Shown: positions 35,187 through 45,050 of the stretch, one piece after another
How the letters are laid out: every line of letters starts with the position of its first letter
How positions within the stretch are numbered: position 1 is the first letter of the stretch
Assembly (NCBI RefSeq): GCF_019264355.1
Contig: NZ_JAHVAH010000001.1
Location: 1,100,001 to 1,164,000, forward strand
Source: Sphingomicrobium clamense
Lineage (GTDB): Bacteria; Pseudomonadota; Alphaproteobacteria; Sphingomonadales; Sphingomonadaceae
Length of the DNA stretch: 64,000 bases
Reading direction: 5' to 3'
Notes under the pieces: generated by a model
Told to the model about the DNA's origin: nothing
The model's input: only the letters and a program-made list of their open reading frames with translations
Databases searched by the model: none
Program-made: the position numbers and the translations under genes

Positions 35187-35264
35187 GAGAAAATTCTTTC
35201 CGTTCGCCCCGAGCAAAGTCGTAGGGCAGTTTTTTCTTCGCGCCGGCCCTAAAGAAATGACGGT

Positions 35265-35278
35265 CCTTCGACAAGCTC
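35265..35278 (-). repeat. Second copy of the GAGCYTGTCGAAGG repeat
   Basis: CCTTCGACAAGCTC on the plus strand is the exact reverse complement of 3775-3788. It lies between the 2OG-oxygenase gene and ychF. Confidence 0.65.
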
Positions 35279-35301
35279 AGGACGAGCGGATTTTCCAGTC
35301 G

Positions 35302-35892
35302 TCAGGCGAAGTTGAAGCTAATCGAAAGCCGTTCGGTCTCGCCGCGATGAGGAAGCACTTCGTGGCGCACGAAGCTCTCCCACAGCAGGAGCGTACCGGC
35401 CTTGGGCGCGATGTCGACGAAGGGGCGCAGATGCTCGGGCGCTTCCTCATCTCGCATGGGTGCAGCCATCATCATGGGCAAGCGCGGATCCTCGAAGCGG
35501 ATCGCACCGCTATCGTCGGGAATGTCGATGTAGAGCGTGCCCGACAGGATCGAATGCGGGTGGATATGCGCGCTGTGGACGGCGCCCGGTTCCATCAGAT
35601 TGACCCACAGGCTGTCGAGCTTGGGTTTGACGTCCCAGGCCAGTTCCTTCGCAAAGGTGCGCGCATGCTTCTGGAGGATGGGCTTGAGGTCCCCGAACGC
35701 CGGATCGCGCATCGGAAGATCGTCGAGCGAAGCGTAACTCGTATAGCCGTGATAGGCCTTTTCCTCGCACCAGCGCTGCCCGGCCTCGTCATCTTCCGCG
35801 AGCACGTGGATGGAATGGGCGAGCTCGTTGAGGTCGATCTTGCCGGACAGGTCGGCTTCGTAGAGCGGGGTGGCGAACAGGGTGCGGGTCAT
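35302..35892 (-). CDS. Putative 2-oxoglutarate/Fe(II) oxygenase (TIGR02466 type)
   Basis: A 196-residue cytosolic protein resembling the TIGR02466 group of predicted iron/2-oxoglutarate oxygenases. A His-rich segment (GAVHSAHIHPHSILSGTLYI) would supply the first iron ligand and RHEVLPHRGETERLSISFNF the second His and the 2OG-binding Arg. The reaction is unknown. Its ATG overlaps the pth stop (ATGA), so it is co-translated with pth, between pth and ychF. Confidence 0.8.
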   Translation of the reverse strand: MTRTLFATPLYEADLSGKIDLNELAHSIHVLAEDDEAGQRWCEEKAYHGYTSYASLDDLPMRDPAFGDLKPILQKHARTFAKELAWDVKPKLDSLWVNLMEPGAVHSAHIHPHSILSGTLYIDIPDDSGAIRFEDPRLPMMMAAPMRDEEAPEHLRPFVDIAPKAGTLLLWESFVRHEVLPHRGETERLSISFNFA

Positions 35893-36455
35893 TGTTGTCT
35901 CAGCGCGACGTCGTTCATGAAGCGCACGTCGTCATTTTCGGCGAGGCGAGGGGCTTCGCTACCGATTGCGGCGATCATGACACCGAGGTCGTCAATCTCG
36001 GTCTTGTGATAATTGCCGAGCACATGACCGGTGACACGGTCTTTCGAGCCCGGATGGCCGATCCCGATCCGTACGCGGCGGAAGTCCTTGCCGAGATGCT
36101 TGTCGATCGACCGCAGGCCGTTGTGACCAGCAAGACCGCCGCCCATGCGCACCTTAACCTTCATCGGCGCGAGATCGAGTTCGTCGTGAAAGACGGTCAC
36201 ATCGCCAAGGTCGAGCTTGTAGAAATCGAGCGCGGCGCGGACCGAGCCGCCGCTCTCGTTCATGAAGGTCTGGGGTTTCAGCAGCACGATCTTGTCGCCG
36301 CCGATGCGGCCCTCGCTCGTGAGGCCGCGAAACTGCTTCTTCCACGGCGAAAACCCATGGACCTCGGCGATCTCGTCGAGCGCCATGAAGCCGACGTTAT
36401 GGCGGTGTGCCTGATATTTCTCGCCCGGATTTCCGAGCCCGACCCAGAGTTGCAT
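35889..36455 (-). CDS. pth: Peptidyl-tRNA hydrolase
   Basis: A 188-residue enzyme that releases peptides from drop-off peptidyl-tRNA. Motifs: LWVGLGNPGEKYQAHRHNVGF with the catalytic His, LLKPQTFMNESGGSV, FHDELDLAP and GGGLAGHNGLRSID. ATG 36455 has AAGGATCC upstream; the longer frame would start with TTG. It lies 20 nt after the rplY terminator and overlaps the 2OG-oxygenase gene by four bases. Confidence 0.97.
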   Translation of the reverse strand: MQLWVGLGNPGEKYQAHRHNVGFMALDEIAEVHGFSPWKKQFRGLTSEGRIGGDKIVLLKPQTFMNESGGSVRAALDFYKLDLGDVTVFHDELDLAPMKVKVRMGGGLAGHNGLRSIDKHLGKDFRRVRIGIGHPGSKDRVTGHVLGNYHKTEIDDLGVMIAAIGSEAPRLAENDDVRFMNDVALRQQ

Positions 36456-36474
36456 GGGGGGATCCTTAGCCAAG

Positions 36475-36505
36475 AAAAAGGCCGCCGCCCAGCGGGGCAG
36501 CGGCC
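36475..36505 (-). terminator. Rho-independent terminator of rplY
   Basis: On the minus strand GGCCGCTGCCC pairs with GGGCGGCGGCC around a CGCT loop (36480-36505), followed by TTTTTC. It sits just before pth, so pth must rely on read-through or a nearby promoter. Confidence 0.85.
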
Positions 36506-36533
36506 AGATTCTGGTTAGCGGAAACGAAGGGGA

Positions 36534-37229
36534 TTATTCGTCGCCCTTGGCTTCCTCGCCACCTTCGGCGGCTTCGTCGCCGCCCTGTTCGGTGGCCGGC
36601 ACTTCGTCGGCACCGACTTCTTCTTCGCCTTCGGCTTCTTCTTCCTCGGCGTCGGACTTCATGGCCGACGGGGCGGTGACGCCCGCGATGGTGAAGTCAC
36701 GGTCTTCGATCGCCGACTTCGAACCTTCCGGCAGGTCGACGGCCGAGATGTGGACCGAGTCGCCAATGTCGAGGCCATCGAGGCTGATCACCACTTCATC
36801 GGGGATCGCGCTGGCATCGCAGACAAGTTCGAGCTCGTGACGGACCACGTTGAGCACGCCGCCACGGGTCAGGCCCGGCGACTTGTCCTCGTCGACGAAG
36901 CGGACCGGGATCGCGACCTGAACCGTCGCACCTTTGGCGAGACGGAAGAAGTCGACGTGCAGCGGGCGGCTCGTCACGGGATGGAACTGCACGTCCTTAG
37001 GAAGGGTGCGGTGCTTGTCCTTGCCGACGGTCACTTCGACGACCGAATTCATGAAGTGCCCGGTCTGGAGCATCTTCACGAGTTCCTTTTCCTCGAGGTG
37101 GACCGAAACGGGGTCCTTCTTGTCGCCGTAAATCACGGCGGGTACCCGGCCTTCGTTGCGCAGTGCACGGGAGGCTCCCTTGCCTAGCCCTTCGCGCAGC
37201 TCGGCGGGCAGCGTCAGCTGATCGCTCAT
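36534..37229 (-). CDS. rplY: 50S ribosomal protein L25/general stress protein Ctc
   Basis: A 231-residue long-form L25 (CTC type) that binds 5S rRNA. The N-terminal L25 domain shows [28 protein letters not shown] and [19 protein letters not shown]; a C-terminal TL5 beta-domain follows ([22 protein letters not shown]). The end is a long acidic tail (residues ~195-231) rich in Glu and Ala. It precedes pth as in most bacteria. Confidence 0.97.
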   Translation of the reverse strand: MSDQLTLPAELREGLGKGASRALRNEGRVPAVIYGDKKDPVSVHLEEKELVKMLQTGHFMNSVVEVTVGKDKHRTLPKDVQFHPVTSRPLHVDFFRLAKGATVQVAIPVRFVDEDKSPGLTRGGVLNVVRHELELVCDASAIPDEVVISLDGLDIGDSVHISAVDLPEGSKSAIEDRDFTIAGVTAPSAMKSDAEEEEAEGEEEVGADEVPATEQGGDEAAEGGEEAKGDE

Positions 37230-37323
37230 CTACTTGTCTCCAAAAGAAAATTTCTCACTTCGACCGACACCCGCAGCGCCTCCAGGGATGACCATTGCGG
37301 CGGTCGACCGCGCGCCTATAGGC

Positions 37324-37361
37324 AAGGGCGCCGCTTCATGCAAGCGACGCCCTTCCTTTTT
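37324..37361. terminator. Hairpin terminator between TraB/GumN gene and rplY
   Basis: AAGGGCG and CGCTT (37324-37336) pair with AAGCG and CGCCCTT (37342-37354), with one mismatch. The best T-tract (TTCCTTTTT) is on the plus strand, but by position it would serve the TraB/GumN gene on the minus strand, where the following bases are less T-rich. Confidence 0.5.
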
Positions 37362-37379
37362 CACGCGTTTTTCCGGTGC

Positions 37380-38261
37380 TTACTGCACGCGGGCGACGGT
37401 GAGGCCGCGGTCTTCGAGCATCTTGAGGACGCTATGTTCGCCCATGAAGTGACCCGTCCCGCCCGCGACCAGCACGGTGCCGGGCGTATCGAGGCGCGTC
37501 TGGATCCAGTCGGCCCAGTGCGGGTTGCGGTTGGCGAGCATGGCTGCGGTCGCCTCTTCCGACATCTCGTCGAAGCCCATGCTGGCGTAGAGCCCGTCGA
37601 GATCGCCTGCAGCCCAGAAGGCGAGGCCCTTGTCGAGTTCGGCGGCCATGTCGTCTTCGAACATGGTCATCAACATTTCCTGCTGCGCTTCCTCGTCGGC
37701 ATCGTCGAGGAACTTGACCTGCGCAACGAGGCCTTCGAGTTCACCGACCGGCTTGCCGGCGTGGACGAACTGCTGGAACAGCGTCATGTCGATGCCTTCG
37801 GTGGCGCTGAACCCGGCCTGCTGGAGCAGCGGCGCGGCGAGCGCGGGGAGGAGGAACCAGGTTTCGAACTGGTCGAGCGCCTGGATGGGAACGCCCATTG
37901 ATTTGGTACCGGCTTCCAGCTTGGCATACTCTTCGGCGTCGAAGCGGACCGAGAGCGGCTCGACTTCTTCGTCCATCGCCATCTGCTGCATGATCGGTGC
38001 CTGCGTCGCGAGCAGTTCGGGGTCCATGCTGATCTCGAGGATCAGCTCTTCGGAGCTCTCGATCGCTTCCTCGATCAGCGGGGTGCGCCATTCCATGCCA
38101 GGGCGCACGACGTGGAAGGTGCCGAGGATATAGACGGTGGTGTCCTCGTCGGCGACTTTCCACATGGCGGGGGCGACGGTCGCAGCGTCGGTTTCCTGCG
38201 CGAGCGCCGGGGTGGCGAAGGCGGCGGCGAGGGCGGTGGTGGCGGCAAGCAACTTTTTCAT
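37380..38261 (-). CDS. TraB/GumN family protein
   Basis: A 293-residue exported protein with a signal peptide (LLAATTALAAAFATPALAQE). The TraB/GumN (Tiki-like) fold is recognised from MWKVADEDTTVYILGTFHVV, LILEI and the late GTVLVAGGTGHFMGEHSVLKMLEDRGL. Distant eukaryotic Tiki relatives are metalloproteases that use Glu and His in these motifs (here GTFH and GTGHF with E in LILEI), but bacterial roles are unclear. It is the last of a same-strand run that begins with the XRE operon. Confidence 0.88.
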   Translation of the reverse strand: MKKLLAATTALAAAFATPALAQETDAATVAPAMWKVADEDTTVYILGTFHVVRPGMEWRTPLIEEAIESSEELILEISMDPELLATQAPIMQQMAMDEEVEPLSVRFDAEEYAKLEAGTKSMGVPIQALDQFETWFLLPALAAPLLQQAGFSATEGIDMTLFQQFVHAGKPVGELEGLVAQVKFLDDADEEAQQEMLMTMFEDDMAAELDKGLAFWAAGDLDGLYASMGFDEMSEEATAAMLANRNPHWADWIQTRLDTPGTVLVAGGTGHFMGEHSVLKMLEDRGLTVARVQ

Positions 38262-38302
38262 ATGATTATTCTCTTTCTTTCAACAAGTTAGTTGGAGTTG
38301 TA

Positions 38303-38725
38303 TCAGCGAAACCGGCTGTAGCAATAGCCAATTGTCGTCGCGATGAGGGTGCCGAGGAAGACGGCCTCGTGCGAGGGTTCGGGAAGGAGGTCGCCTTTCC
38401 ACAGCGCGTACCAGGAGGGGTAGGCGAAGAAGAGCGTCCACACGCCGAATTCGAAGCCCCTGCGCTGGTGGCAAAGCTCCATCTCGTCGGCGGTCTTGTT
38501 GGCGACGATGACGAGCGCGGGGACGATGGTGAGGAAATAGGCGACCGCGGCGACGGCGAGGGTCGGCGGCCATGCCGTGTCGGGATCGAACAGGTCGCCT
38601 TCGGTAAAGAAGGCAAGCCCGAAGCCGAGCCCGAAACCGCCGATGAAACCGGCGATGATGAGCGCGATGGTCAGCCGTTCGCGGCGTTTGAGGCGGTTTT
38701 CGCCCGAGAGGGTGTTGTCGGTCAT
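38303..38725 (-). CDS. Membrane protein of the XRE operon (140 aa)
   Basis: A 140-residue protein with about four membrane segments (LTIALIIAGFIGGFGLGFGLAF, TLAVAAVAYFLTIVPALVIV, FGVWTLFFAYPSWYALW, VFLGTLIATTIGYC). The motif NKTADEMELCHQRRGFEFG resembles the matching FFTTVDELELADNLWASLFG of the preceding gene, so the two are paralogues. The function is unknown. It lies 8 nt after that gene. Confidence 0.75.
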   Translation of the reverse strand: MTDNTLSGENRLKRRERLTIALIIAGFIGGFGLGFGLAFFTEGDLFDPDTAWPPTLAVAAVAYFLTIVPALVIVANKTADEMELCHQRRGFEFGVWTLFFAYPSWYALWKGDLLPEPSHEAVFLGTLIATTIGYCYSRFR

Positions 38726-38733
38726 GTCAGGGC

Positions 38734-39153
38734 CTATCGGTTGAGGAGTTTACGGATGAGGTAAGCGGCGAAGGTCACGCCGGCGGTGCCGAAATAGATC
38801 GGCCACTGGTCGATCGGGGGGATGATGCCCGCCTGGTTGAGGAACCACGCGGTGGGCACCGCCGCGAGGTAGAAATAGAGGCCGAACAGGCTCGCCCAGA
38901 GATTGTCGGCGAGTTCGAGCTCGTCGACGGTCGTGAAAAAGTGCCAGCTCAAGAGGACGAAGGCGGTAAAGAAGATCGCGACGAACCCGATCGCCAGCGC
39001 GGGGCTGACGGCGGCGCCATTGCCGCTGGTGAAGGCACCCGAGGCCGCGCCCGTGATCCCGCCGCCAACCATGAACGCGATCATCATCATCCAGAATTTG
39101 CGGCGTCGGCGGCGTTCCTGTTGCTCGCCGGTGAGCGTGTCAGTCTTGGTCAT
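38734..39153 (-). CDS. Membrane protein of the XRE operon (139 aa)
   Basis: A 139-residue protein with about four membrane segments and a strongly basic N-terminus (EQQERRRRRKFW). It has a Gly-rich second part (MVGGGITGAASGAFTSGNG) and the TVDELELADNLW motif. Its ATG at 39153 lies inside the end of the XRE gene (14-base overlap), which implies coupled translation. Small membrane proteins next to an XRE regulator of this size are common, but their function is unknown. A paralogue follows. Confidence 0.78.
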   Translation of the reverse strand: MTKTDTLTGEQQERRRRRKFWMMMIAFMVGGGITGAASGAFTSGNGAAVSPALAIGFVAIFFTAFVLLSWHFFTTVDELELADNLWASLFGLYFYLAAVPTAWFLNQAGIIPPIDQWPIYFGTAGVTFAAYLIRKLLNR

Positions 39154-39334
39154 TGAAAATCTCTTCGATGGGTTTGTCGAACAGCCTTGCGATCTTGAAG
39201 GCGAGGGGGAGGGAGGGGTCGTGCTTGCCGGTCTCGATGGCGTTGACCGCCTGGCGCGAGACGTCGAGGCGTCCGGCCAGTTCGGCCTGGCTCCAGCCAT
39301 TGATAGCGCGAAGGACCCTGAGCTGGTTTTCCAT
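39140..39334 (-). CDS. XRE-family transcriptional regulator (64 aa)
   Basis: A compact helix-turn-helix protein (NQLRVLRAINGWSQAELAGR, then LDVSRQAVNAIETGKHDPSL) with a short IEEIFND end, of the Cro/YozG-like type. With no ligand domain it is probably a plain repressor. The upstream promoter at 39499-39528 is covered by repeated TGACA/TGTCA sites, so autoregulation is likely. It lies 7 nt after a 41-codon leader gene and overlaps the next gene. Confidence 0.92.
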   Translation of the reverse strand: MENQLRVLRAINGWSQAELAGRLDVSRQAVNAIETGKHDPSLPLAFKIARLFDKPIEEIFNDQD

Positions 39335-39341
39335 CGCCAGC

Positions 39342-39467
39342 CTACCCGATCACGATCCCGGCCAGCAGCATCACGATCGCGGTCCACATCAGGTCGCGGT
39401 CGGCATCGGTCTGGGGTTTCAGGATACGGCTGATCACATCGTTGATCCGGTCCGTGTCGAAAGTCAT
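39342..39467 (-). CDS. 41-residue membrane peptide, first gene of the XRE operon
   Basis: A short frame: MTFDTDRINDVISRILKPQT, then DADRDLMW and one membrane helix (TAIVMLLAGIVIG) at the C-terminal end. ATG 39467 has a weak GGGAA upstream and the stop is 7 nt before the XRE start. The codon use and the operon position, just after a good promoter, support it. It could act as a small membrane partner of the two larger membrane proteins. Its short length keeps the confidence moderate. Confidence 0.55.
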   Translation of the reverse strand: MTFDTDRINDVISRILKPQTDADRDLMWTAIVMLLAGIVIG

Positions 39468-39493
39468 GTTGTCATTCCCTTTTGTCATGTTGT

Positions 39494-39547
39494 CCTGACA
39501 TATAGTCACGATTCGCTGACAATGTCAACATAACCTGACAAAAAGTC
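39494..39547 (-). promoter_or_regulatory. XRE-operon promoter with overlapping operator repeats
   Basis: On the minus strand TTGACA (39523-39528, perfect -35) and TATATG (39499-39504, -10) are 18 nt apart. CCTGACATATAGTC (39494-39507) and CCTGACAAAAAGTC (39534-39547) are direct repeats 40 nt apart, the first covering the -10. TGACAATGTCA (39517-39527) is a perfect palindrome with a single centre base, on the -35. This is the expected picture for a self-repressing XRE protein. Confidence 0.72.
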
Positions 39548-39623
39548 GTCATGACCTTCCAAATGCGCAGATTTGCAGGGCCTGCTTGACCCTCGGCCCG
39601 CGTCCCTGCAAAGCGCGTTCATC

Positions 39624-40477
<854 letters not shown>

Positions 40478-40481
<4 letters not shown>

Positions 40482-42562
40482 GCGATTTCCTGCTCGAACT
40501 GTTTTCCGAAGAAATCCCGGCACGCATGCAGGCCGGAGCGCGGCGCGACCTCGAACGACTGTTCAAGGCGCAGCTGGGCGAGGCGGGGCTGAAGGCCGAC
40601 GCCGTCATCACTTATTCCACGCCGCGCCGGCTGGCGCTGATCGCGAGCGGGCTGCCCGAGCAAACCGAGGCCGTGAGCGAGGAGGCGAAGGGTCCGCCCG
40701 AGGGTGCGCCCGATGCGGCGGTCGACGGCTTCTGTCGCAAGCAGGGCATTTCGCGCGACCAGCTGGAAGTGCGCGAAGTGAAGGGGCGAAACACCTATTT
40801 CGCGGTGATCGACAAGCCGGGCCAGCCGACGACCGACATTCTCGGGCCGGCGGTTGCGGCCATCGTGCGCGATTTTCCCTGGCCCAAGTCGATGCGCTGG
40901 GGCGCCGCGTCTTCGTCGAGCGAGAGCCTGCGCTGGGTACGCCCGCTGCACCGGATCGTCGCCATGCTTGGCGAGCAATTGGTGCCGGTCGACATTGAAG
41001 GCGTCGCCTGTGGTGCGGCGAGCCTGGGGCATCGTTTTCACCATCCGGGCGAGATCACCTTTGGCGGGGCGCACGACTATGTGGACAAGCTCAAGATGGC
41101 GCATGTGCTGGTCGATCATGAAGAGCGCGAGGCGATCGTGCGCGAGGGCGCACAGAAACTTGCCAAGGATGCGGGCTACGAGTTGGTCGAGGATGAAGGG
41201 CTCGTCGTCGAGAATGCGGGCCTGACCGAATGGCCGGTGCCATTGCTCGGCAAGTTCGATCCCGACTTTCTCGATGTGCCCGAAGAGGTGATCCAGAAGA
41301 CCGCACGCGCCGACCAGAAATATTTCGTCATGCGCGATGGCGACAAATTGGCGCCGGCCTTTGTGTGCACGGCGAATATCGAGAGCAGCGACCCGCACGC
41401 GGTTGTGGCGGGCAACGAGCGCGTGCTGGCCGCACGCCTGTCCGACGCGCGCTTCTTCTGGGAGAATGATCTCAAGGTGCCGCTGGAAAGCCTTGGCGAC
41501 CAGCTGGCCGATATCGTCTTTCACGAGAAGCTTGGGACGGTGGCCGACAAGGTCGACCGCGTGGCCAAGCTGGCGCGCTGGCTGGCCGAGGAAAATATCG
41601 TTGACGCCGATCCCGAGAAGGTCGAGCGCGCCGCGCGCCTGTCGAAGAACGACCTCGTCACCGGACTGGTCGGCGAGTTTGGCGAGTTGCAGGGCATTGT
41701 CGGGGGACACCTGGCGCGCGCGCAGGGCGAGCCGGATGATATCGCCGATGCGGTGCGCGATCATTACAAGCCGGTGGGGCAGGGCGACGACGTCCCGACC
41801 GCGCCTGTGTCGGTGGCAGTGAGCCTGGCCGACAAGCTGGACAGCCTTCGCGAATTCTTTCGTATCGACGAGAAGCCCACGGGGTCGAAGGACCCGTTCG
41901 CGCTTCGTCGCGCGGCCCTGGGCGTCATCCGCCTTGCGACCGAAAACGGGCTGCGGCTACCGGTGGCCGAAGGCGACCTGCTCGACTTCTTCGCCGACCG
42001 TTTAAAGGTGCAGCAGAAGGAAGCGGGGGTTCGCCACGACCTGATCGATGCGGTGTTCGCCAAGGAAGGCGAGGACGATCTCGTGCCCATCCTGGCGCGG
42101 GTGAAAGCGCTACAGGCGTTCATGGACAGCGAGGATGGCGCGAACCTTCATGCCGCCTACAAGCGCGCCGCGAACATCCTCAAGAAGGAGGGGTTCGAAG
42201 GCGCGGGCGAGGTGCCCGGCACGCTGATCCAGGACGGCGAGGAAGACCCCCTCGCATTGGTCGATGAGGGCCAGGCGAGTGCTGCGGCGGCGATGGGCGA
42301 CGGCGAACTCGAACCGGCCGAGCGCGCGCTGGCCGATGCGCTGGTGACGGCAGCGCCGGTGGCGGCACAGGCGCTCGAAGACGAAAACTTCACGAAGGCG
42401 ATGGAAGCGCTCGCCTCATTGCGCGCGCCGATCGATGCCTTCTTCGACGAAGTGACCGTGAACGCCGACGATGCGAACGTGCGCCAGCGGCGGCTTGCGC
42501 TCCTCGCGCGGTTCCGCGGGGCGGTGAACCAGGTCGCCGATTTCGGCCGGATCGAGGGCTAA
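40478..42562 (+). CDS. glyS: Glycine-tRNA ligase beta subunit
   Basis: A 694-residue subunit that binds tRNA-Gly. The start [17 protein letters not shown] is the family hallmark; later markers are [44 protein letters not shown] and the C-terminal anticodon-binding region after [18 protein letters not shown] 40478 overlaps the glyQ stop. No unusual feature. The gene ends 6 nt before a convergent small membrane gene. Confidence 0.98.
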
Positions 42563-42568
42563 CAGAGC

Positions 42569-42853
42569 CTAGCGCGGGGTTTGCGTGCCCGGCTCGATAC
42601 GGTCGTCGATGCCGTCATCGTCGACGTCGACCTTGCCGGTCTTGAGCGCGGCGGCGCGAAGGCTGTCGCGTTCGCGCCATTCGGTTTCGGCCATCTTATA
42701 TTCGGCCTCGACCGCTTCACGGCGGGTAACCTCCTCCTTGTAGAGCGTCTTCCACTTCTTTCCGCGGCCGGAAAGCAGGAACAGGCCGACGAGGATACCG
42801 AGGACGAAGACCAGGCCGATGATGATCCACTGGTCGGGGGTGAACTGGGTCAT
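42569..42853 (-). CDS. Small single-pass membrane protein
   Basis: A 94-residue protein with one membrane segment (QWIIIGLVFVLGILVGLFLL) and a charged helical cytosolic part (KKWKTLYKEEVTRREAVEAE), ending in an acidic stretch (DVDDDGIDDRIEPG). The final DxDxDGxxD resembles a single EF-hand or dockerin-like calcium loop, which may be chance. ATG 42853 starts just before the membrane helix. It lies after the Tad cluster but is separated by a strong hairpin. Confidence 0.6.
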   Translation of the reverse strand: MTQFTPDQWIIIGLVFVLGILVGLFLLSGRGKKWKTLYKEEVTRREAVEAEYKMAETEWRERDSLRAAALKTGKVDVDDDGIDDRIEPGTQTPR

Positions 42854-42910
42854 GTGAATACTCCCGCTGTTTCGTGAACCAGCGTTTTGGAGCCGCACGG
42901 GTTCCCAAAC

Positions 42911-42949
42911 GGAAATCGCCGCCGTCCACATACTCGGGACGGCGGCGAT
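42911..42949 (-). terminator. Terminator of the Tad operon
   Basis: A perfect 13-bp stem (ATCGCCGCCGTCC at 42915-42927 with GGACGGCGGCGAT at 42937-42949) follows tadC on the minus strand. The bases after it (TTCCGTTTG) are only partly T-rich, so the stem strength does most of the work. Confidence 0.65.
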
Positions 42950-42987
42950 CCTTCCCCCCACCAGGGAAGTGCGGTTGCGTGCGCTTC

Positions 42988-44010
42988 CTACTGCTTGTCG
43001 AGGAAGTTGTCGGAAATCGCACAGGCCGCCGGGCCGAGGATGACGACAAACAGCACCGGCAGAATGAACATGATGAGCGGGATGGTCATGATGGCCGGAA
43101 GGCGCGCGGCCTTTTCCTCGGCGCGCATCATGCGCTCGTTGCGGAACTCGGCCGAAAGCACGCGCAGCGCGCTGGCGATCGGGGTCCCGTATTTCTCGGT
43201 CTGGATCATGGTCGTGACCACGCCGCGAACGGCTTCCAGGTCCACGCGTTTGGCGAGGTTCTCGAACGCCTGGCGGCGCTCGTTGAGGAAGCCGAGTTCG
43301 ATGGCGGTCAGGCCGAATTCGTCACCCAGTTCGGGATAAGCCTTGCCGAGTTCCTTCGACACGCGGTCGAACGAGGCGTCGACGGTGAGGCCGGCTTCGG
43401 CGCAGATGACCAGGAGGTCGAGCGCATCGGGCAGGCCCTTTTGGATCAGCGCGCTACGCTTATCGACCTTGTTCTTGAGCCAGATGTCGGCGCCCTTGTA
43501 GCCGCCCACAAGCGCACCGGCAGTAACGCCGTATTTCTTGAACCAGCTCCAGTCGGGATACATGTCGAGGATGTAGATCATCGTGACCGCGATGCCGCCG
43601 AGCACGATCGGCCCGACGAAGCGCGCGGCGATGACGAACACCGCGAGGTCCTTGTTGCGGATACCGGCCTGCATGAGGCGGACCTGCGCCTTCTCGACCT
43701 GCTCTTCCTGCAGCATCTTGAAGTTGGCGAGCAGGTCGCGAACCTTGTCGGCGGTGTGGTTTTCCTTGCGCAGCGACTTGCGCTTGTTGGTCGAGGCGAC
43801 GATGCCGGCCTTGAGCTGTTCGCGGCGGGCATTGAGCGCTTTCACGCGCTTGGCCATCGGGTCCTTAACCGTGGTCGCGGCGTAGATGGCGGTCATCACC
43901 GCGAGCGCGGCAACCGCCGAGAGCATGGTCGCGACCCAGATCACATCGACGCCCATCAGCGTCGGTCCGGAAGCGGCCGCAAGGAGGAGGTGGGTTAGGA
44001 TCGTCATCAT
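42988..44010 (-). CDS. tadC: Tad pilus platform protein TadC (type II secretion F family)
   Basis: A 340-residue inner-membrane protein with a GspF domain. Membrane segments lie near the N-terminus (VIWVATMLSAVAALAVMTAIYA), mid-protein and C-terminus (IPLIMFILPVLFVVILG). The segment GLPDALDLLVICAEAGLTVDASFDRVSKEL is diagnostic for TadC. With TadB it forms the platform on which pilin is extruded. It is the last gene of the cpaA-tadC operon, 6 nt after tadB. Confidence 0.95.
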   Translation of the reverse strand: MMTILTHLLLAAASGPTLMGVDVIWVATMLSAVAALAVMTAIYAATTVKDPMAKRVKALNARREQLKAGIVASTNKRKSLRKENHTADKVRDLLANFKMLQEEQVEKAQVRLMQAGIRNKDLAVFVIAARFVGPIVLGGIAVTMIYILDMYPDWSWFKKYGVTAGALVGGYKGADIWLKNKVDKRSALIQKGLPDALDLLVICAEAGLTVDASFDRVSKELGKAYPELGDEFGLTAIELGFLNERRQAFENLAKRVDLEAVRGVVTTMIQTEKYGTPIASALRVLSAEFRNERMMRAEEKAARLPAIMTIPLIMFILPVLFVVILGPAACAISDNFLDKQ

Positions 44011-44016
44011 GTCCCC

Positions 44017-44991
44017 CTAGATCTCGAAGTTGACCATCTTGGCCATCATGAAGGCGCCGATCGACATCCACACGAGGCCGCCCATGCCGGCGATCATCAG
44101 ACGCTCGTCGACGAAAAAGCCGCCCATGTAGCTCGGATTGATCATCCAGATGAGGCCGAAGACGATGAAGGGCAGCGAGCCCACGATCAGCGCCGAGGCC
44201 TTCGATTCCGAGCTCATCGCGCGGATCTTGAGCTTCATCTGCGCGCGCTTGCGCAGCACGTCGGCGAGGTTCGACAGCGTCTCGGCGAGGTTACCACCCG
44301 TCTCGCGCTGGATCGCCAGCGTGATGACGAAGAACTGGAACTCGGCGGTGCCGAGGCGGTCGGCGGTTTCCTGGAGGGCGGCCTCCATGGTCTTGCCGAT
44401 CTTCATCTTGTCGGACACGTTCCCGAACTCGTCGCCGACGGGGCCGGGCAGTTCGTTCGACACGATGCCGAGCGTTTCGGTGATCGGGAGACCCGAGCGC
44501 AGGCCGCGCACCATCAGCTCGATGGCGTCGGGGAAGTTATCGTTAAACTGCTTCAGGCGCTTCTTGATCAGGAAGCCGATCGCGAAGTGCGGGATGCCTG
44601 CACCGGCGAGCAGGCCGACGAAGAAGGCGAGCGAGAAGGGCGCGCCGCGGATCATCAGCAGGCCCGCGACCACAACCGCAATGCCGAGCGACGCCATGGC
44701 ATATTGCTTGAGCGTGATGACCTTGCCCGTCTGCGACATGCGCAGCTTAAGCTGGGCAGGGCGCGGCAAGAGGCGGGCGATGCCGCCTTCGTCGTTATCC
44801 TTGCGCTTGGCCATCAGCTTGCGGATCTGCATCTGCGCGTTGGCCTTAAGCGCGCCGCCCTCTGCGTGGCGGTTGCGCACGACTTCCATGCGGCGCTTGA
44901 CCGACTTCTTGGGGCTGGGCCCGCTCATCATCTTGTATCCGACCAGGCCGAATACGAGGACGAGAATGGCAAGTACGGCGTAGAACATCAT
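44017..44991 (-). CDS. tadB: Tad pilus platform protein TadB (type II secretion F family)
   Basis: A 324-residue inner-membrane protein with the F domain. Markers: NDNFPDAIELMVRGLRSGLPITETLG, LAIQRETGGNLAETLSNLADVLRKR and the ending membrane helices. It pairs with TadC. The gap to cpaE upstream is only 59 nt, where the motor ATPase gene cpaF/tadA is found in nearly all related clusters; it is not here. Confidence 0.95.
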   Translation of the reverse strand: MMFYAVLAILVLVFGLVGYKMMSGPSPKKSVKRRMEVVRNRHAEGGALKANAQMQIRKLMAKRKDNDEGGIARLLPRPAQLKLRMSQTGKVITLKQYAMASLGIAVVVAGLLMIRGAPFSLAFFVGLLAGAGIPHFAIGFLIKKRLKQFNDNFPDAIELMVRGLRSGLPITETLGIVSNELPGPVGDEFGNVSDKMKIGKTMEAALQETADRLGTAEFQFFVITLAIQRETGGNLAETLSNLADVLRKRAQMKLKIRAMSSESKASALIVGSLPFIVFGLIWMINPSYMGGFFVDERLMIAGMGGLVWMSIGAFMMAKMVNFEI

Positions 44992-45050
44992 GCTTCCTTG
45001 CTAGGAAGGTGGGGCAGGGGACGCTTGCCCCCCACCGTCACCATCGTCGG

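Noticed and set aside
42569..42640. EF-hand/dockerin-like DxDxDG loop in the small membrane protein
   Set aside because: A single acidic stretch at a C-terminus is common by chance and no second loop or helix supports it.
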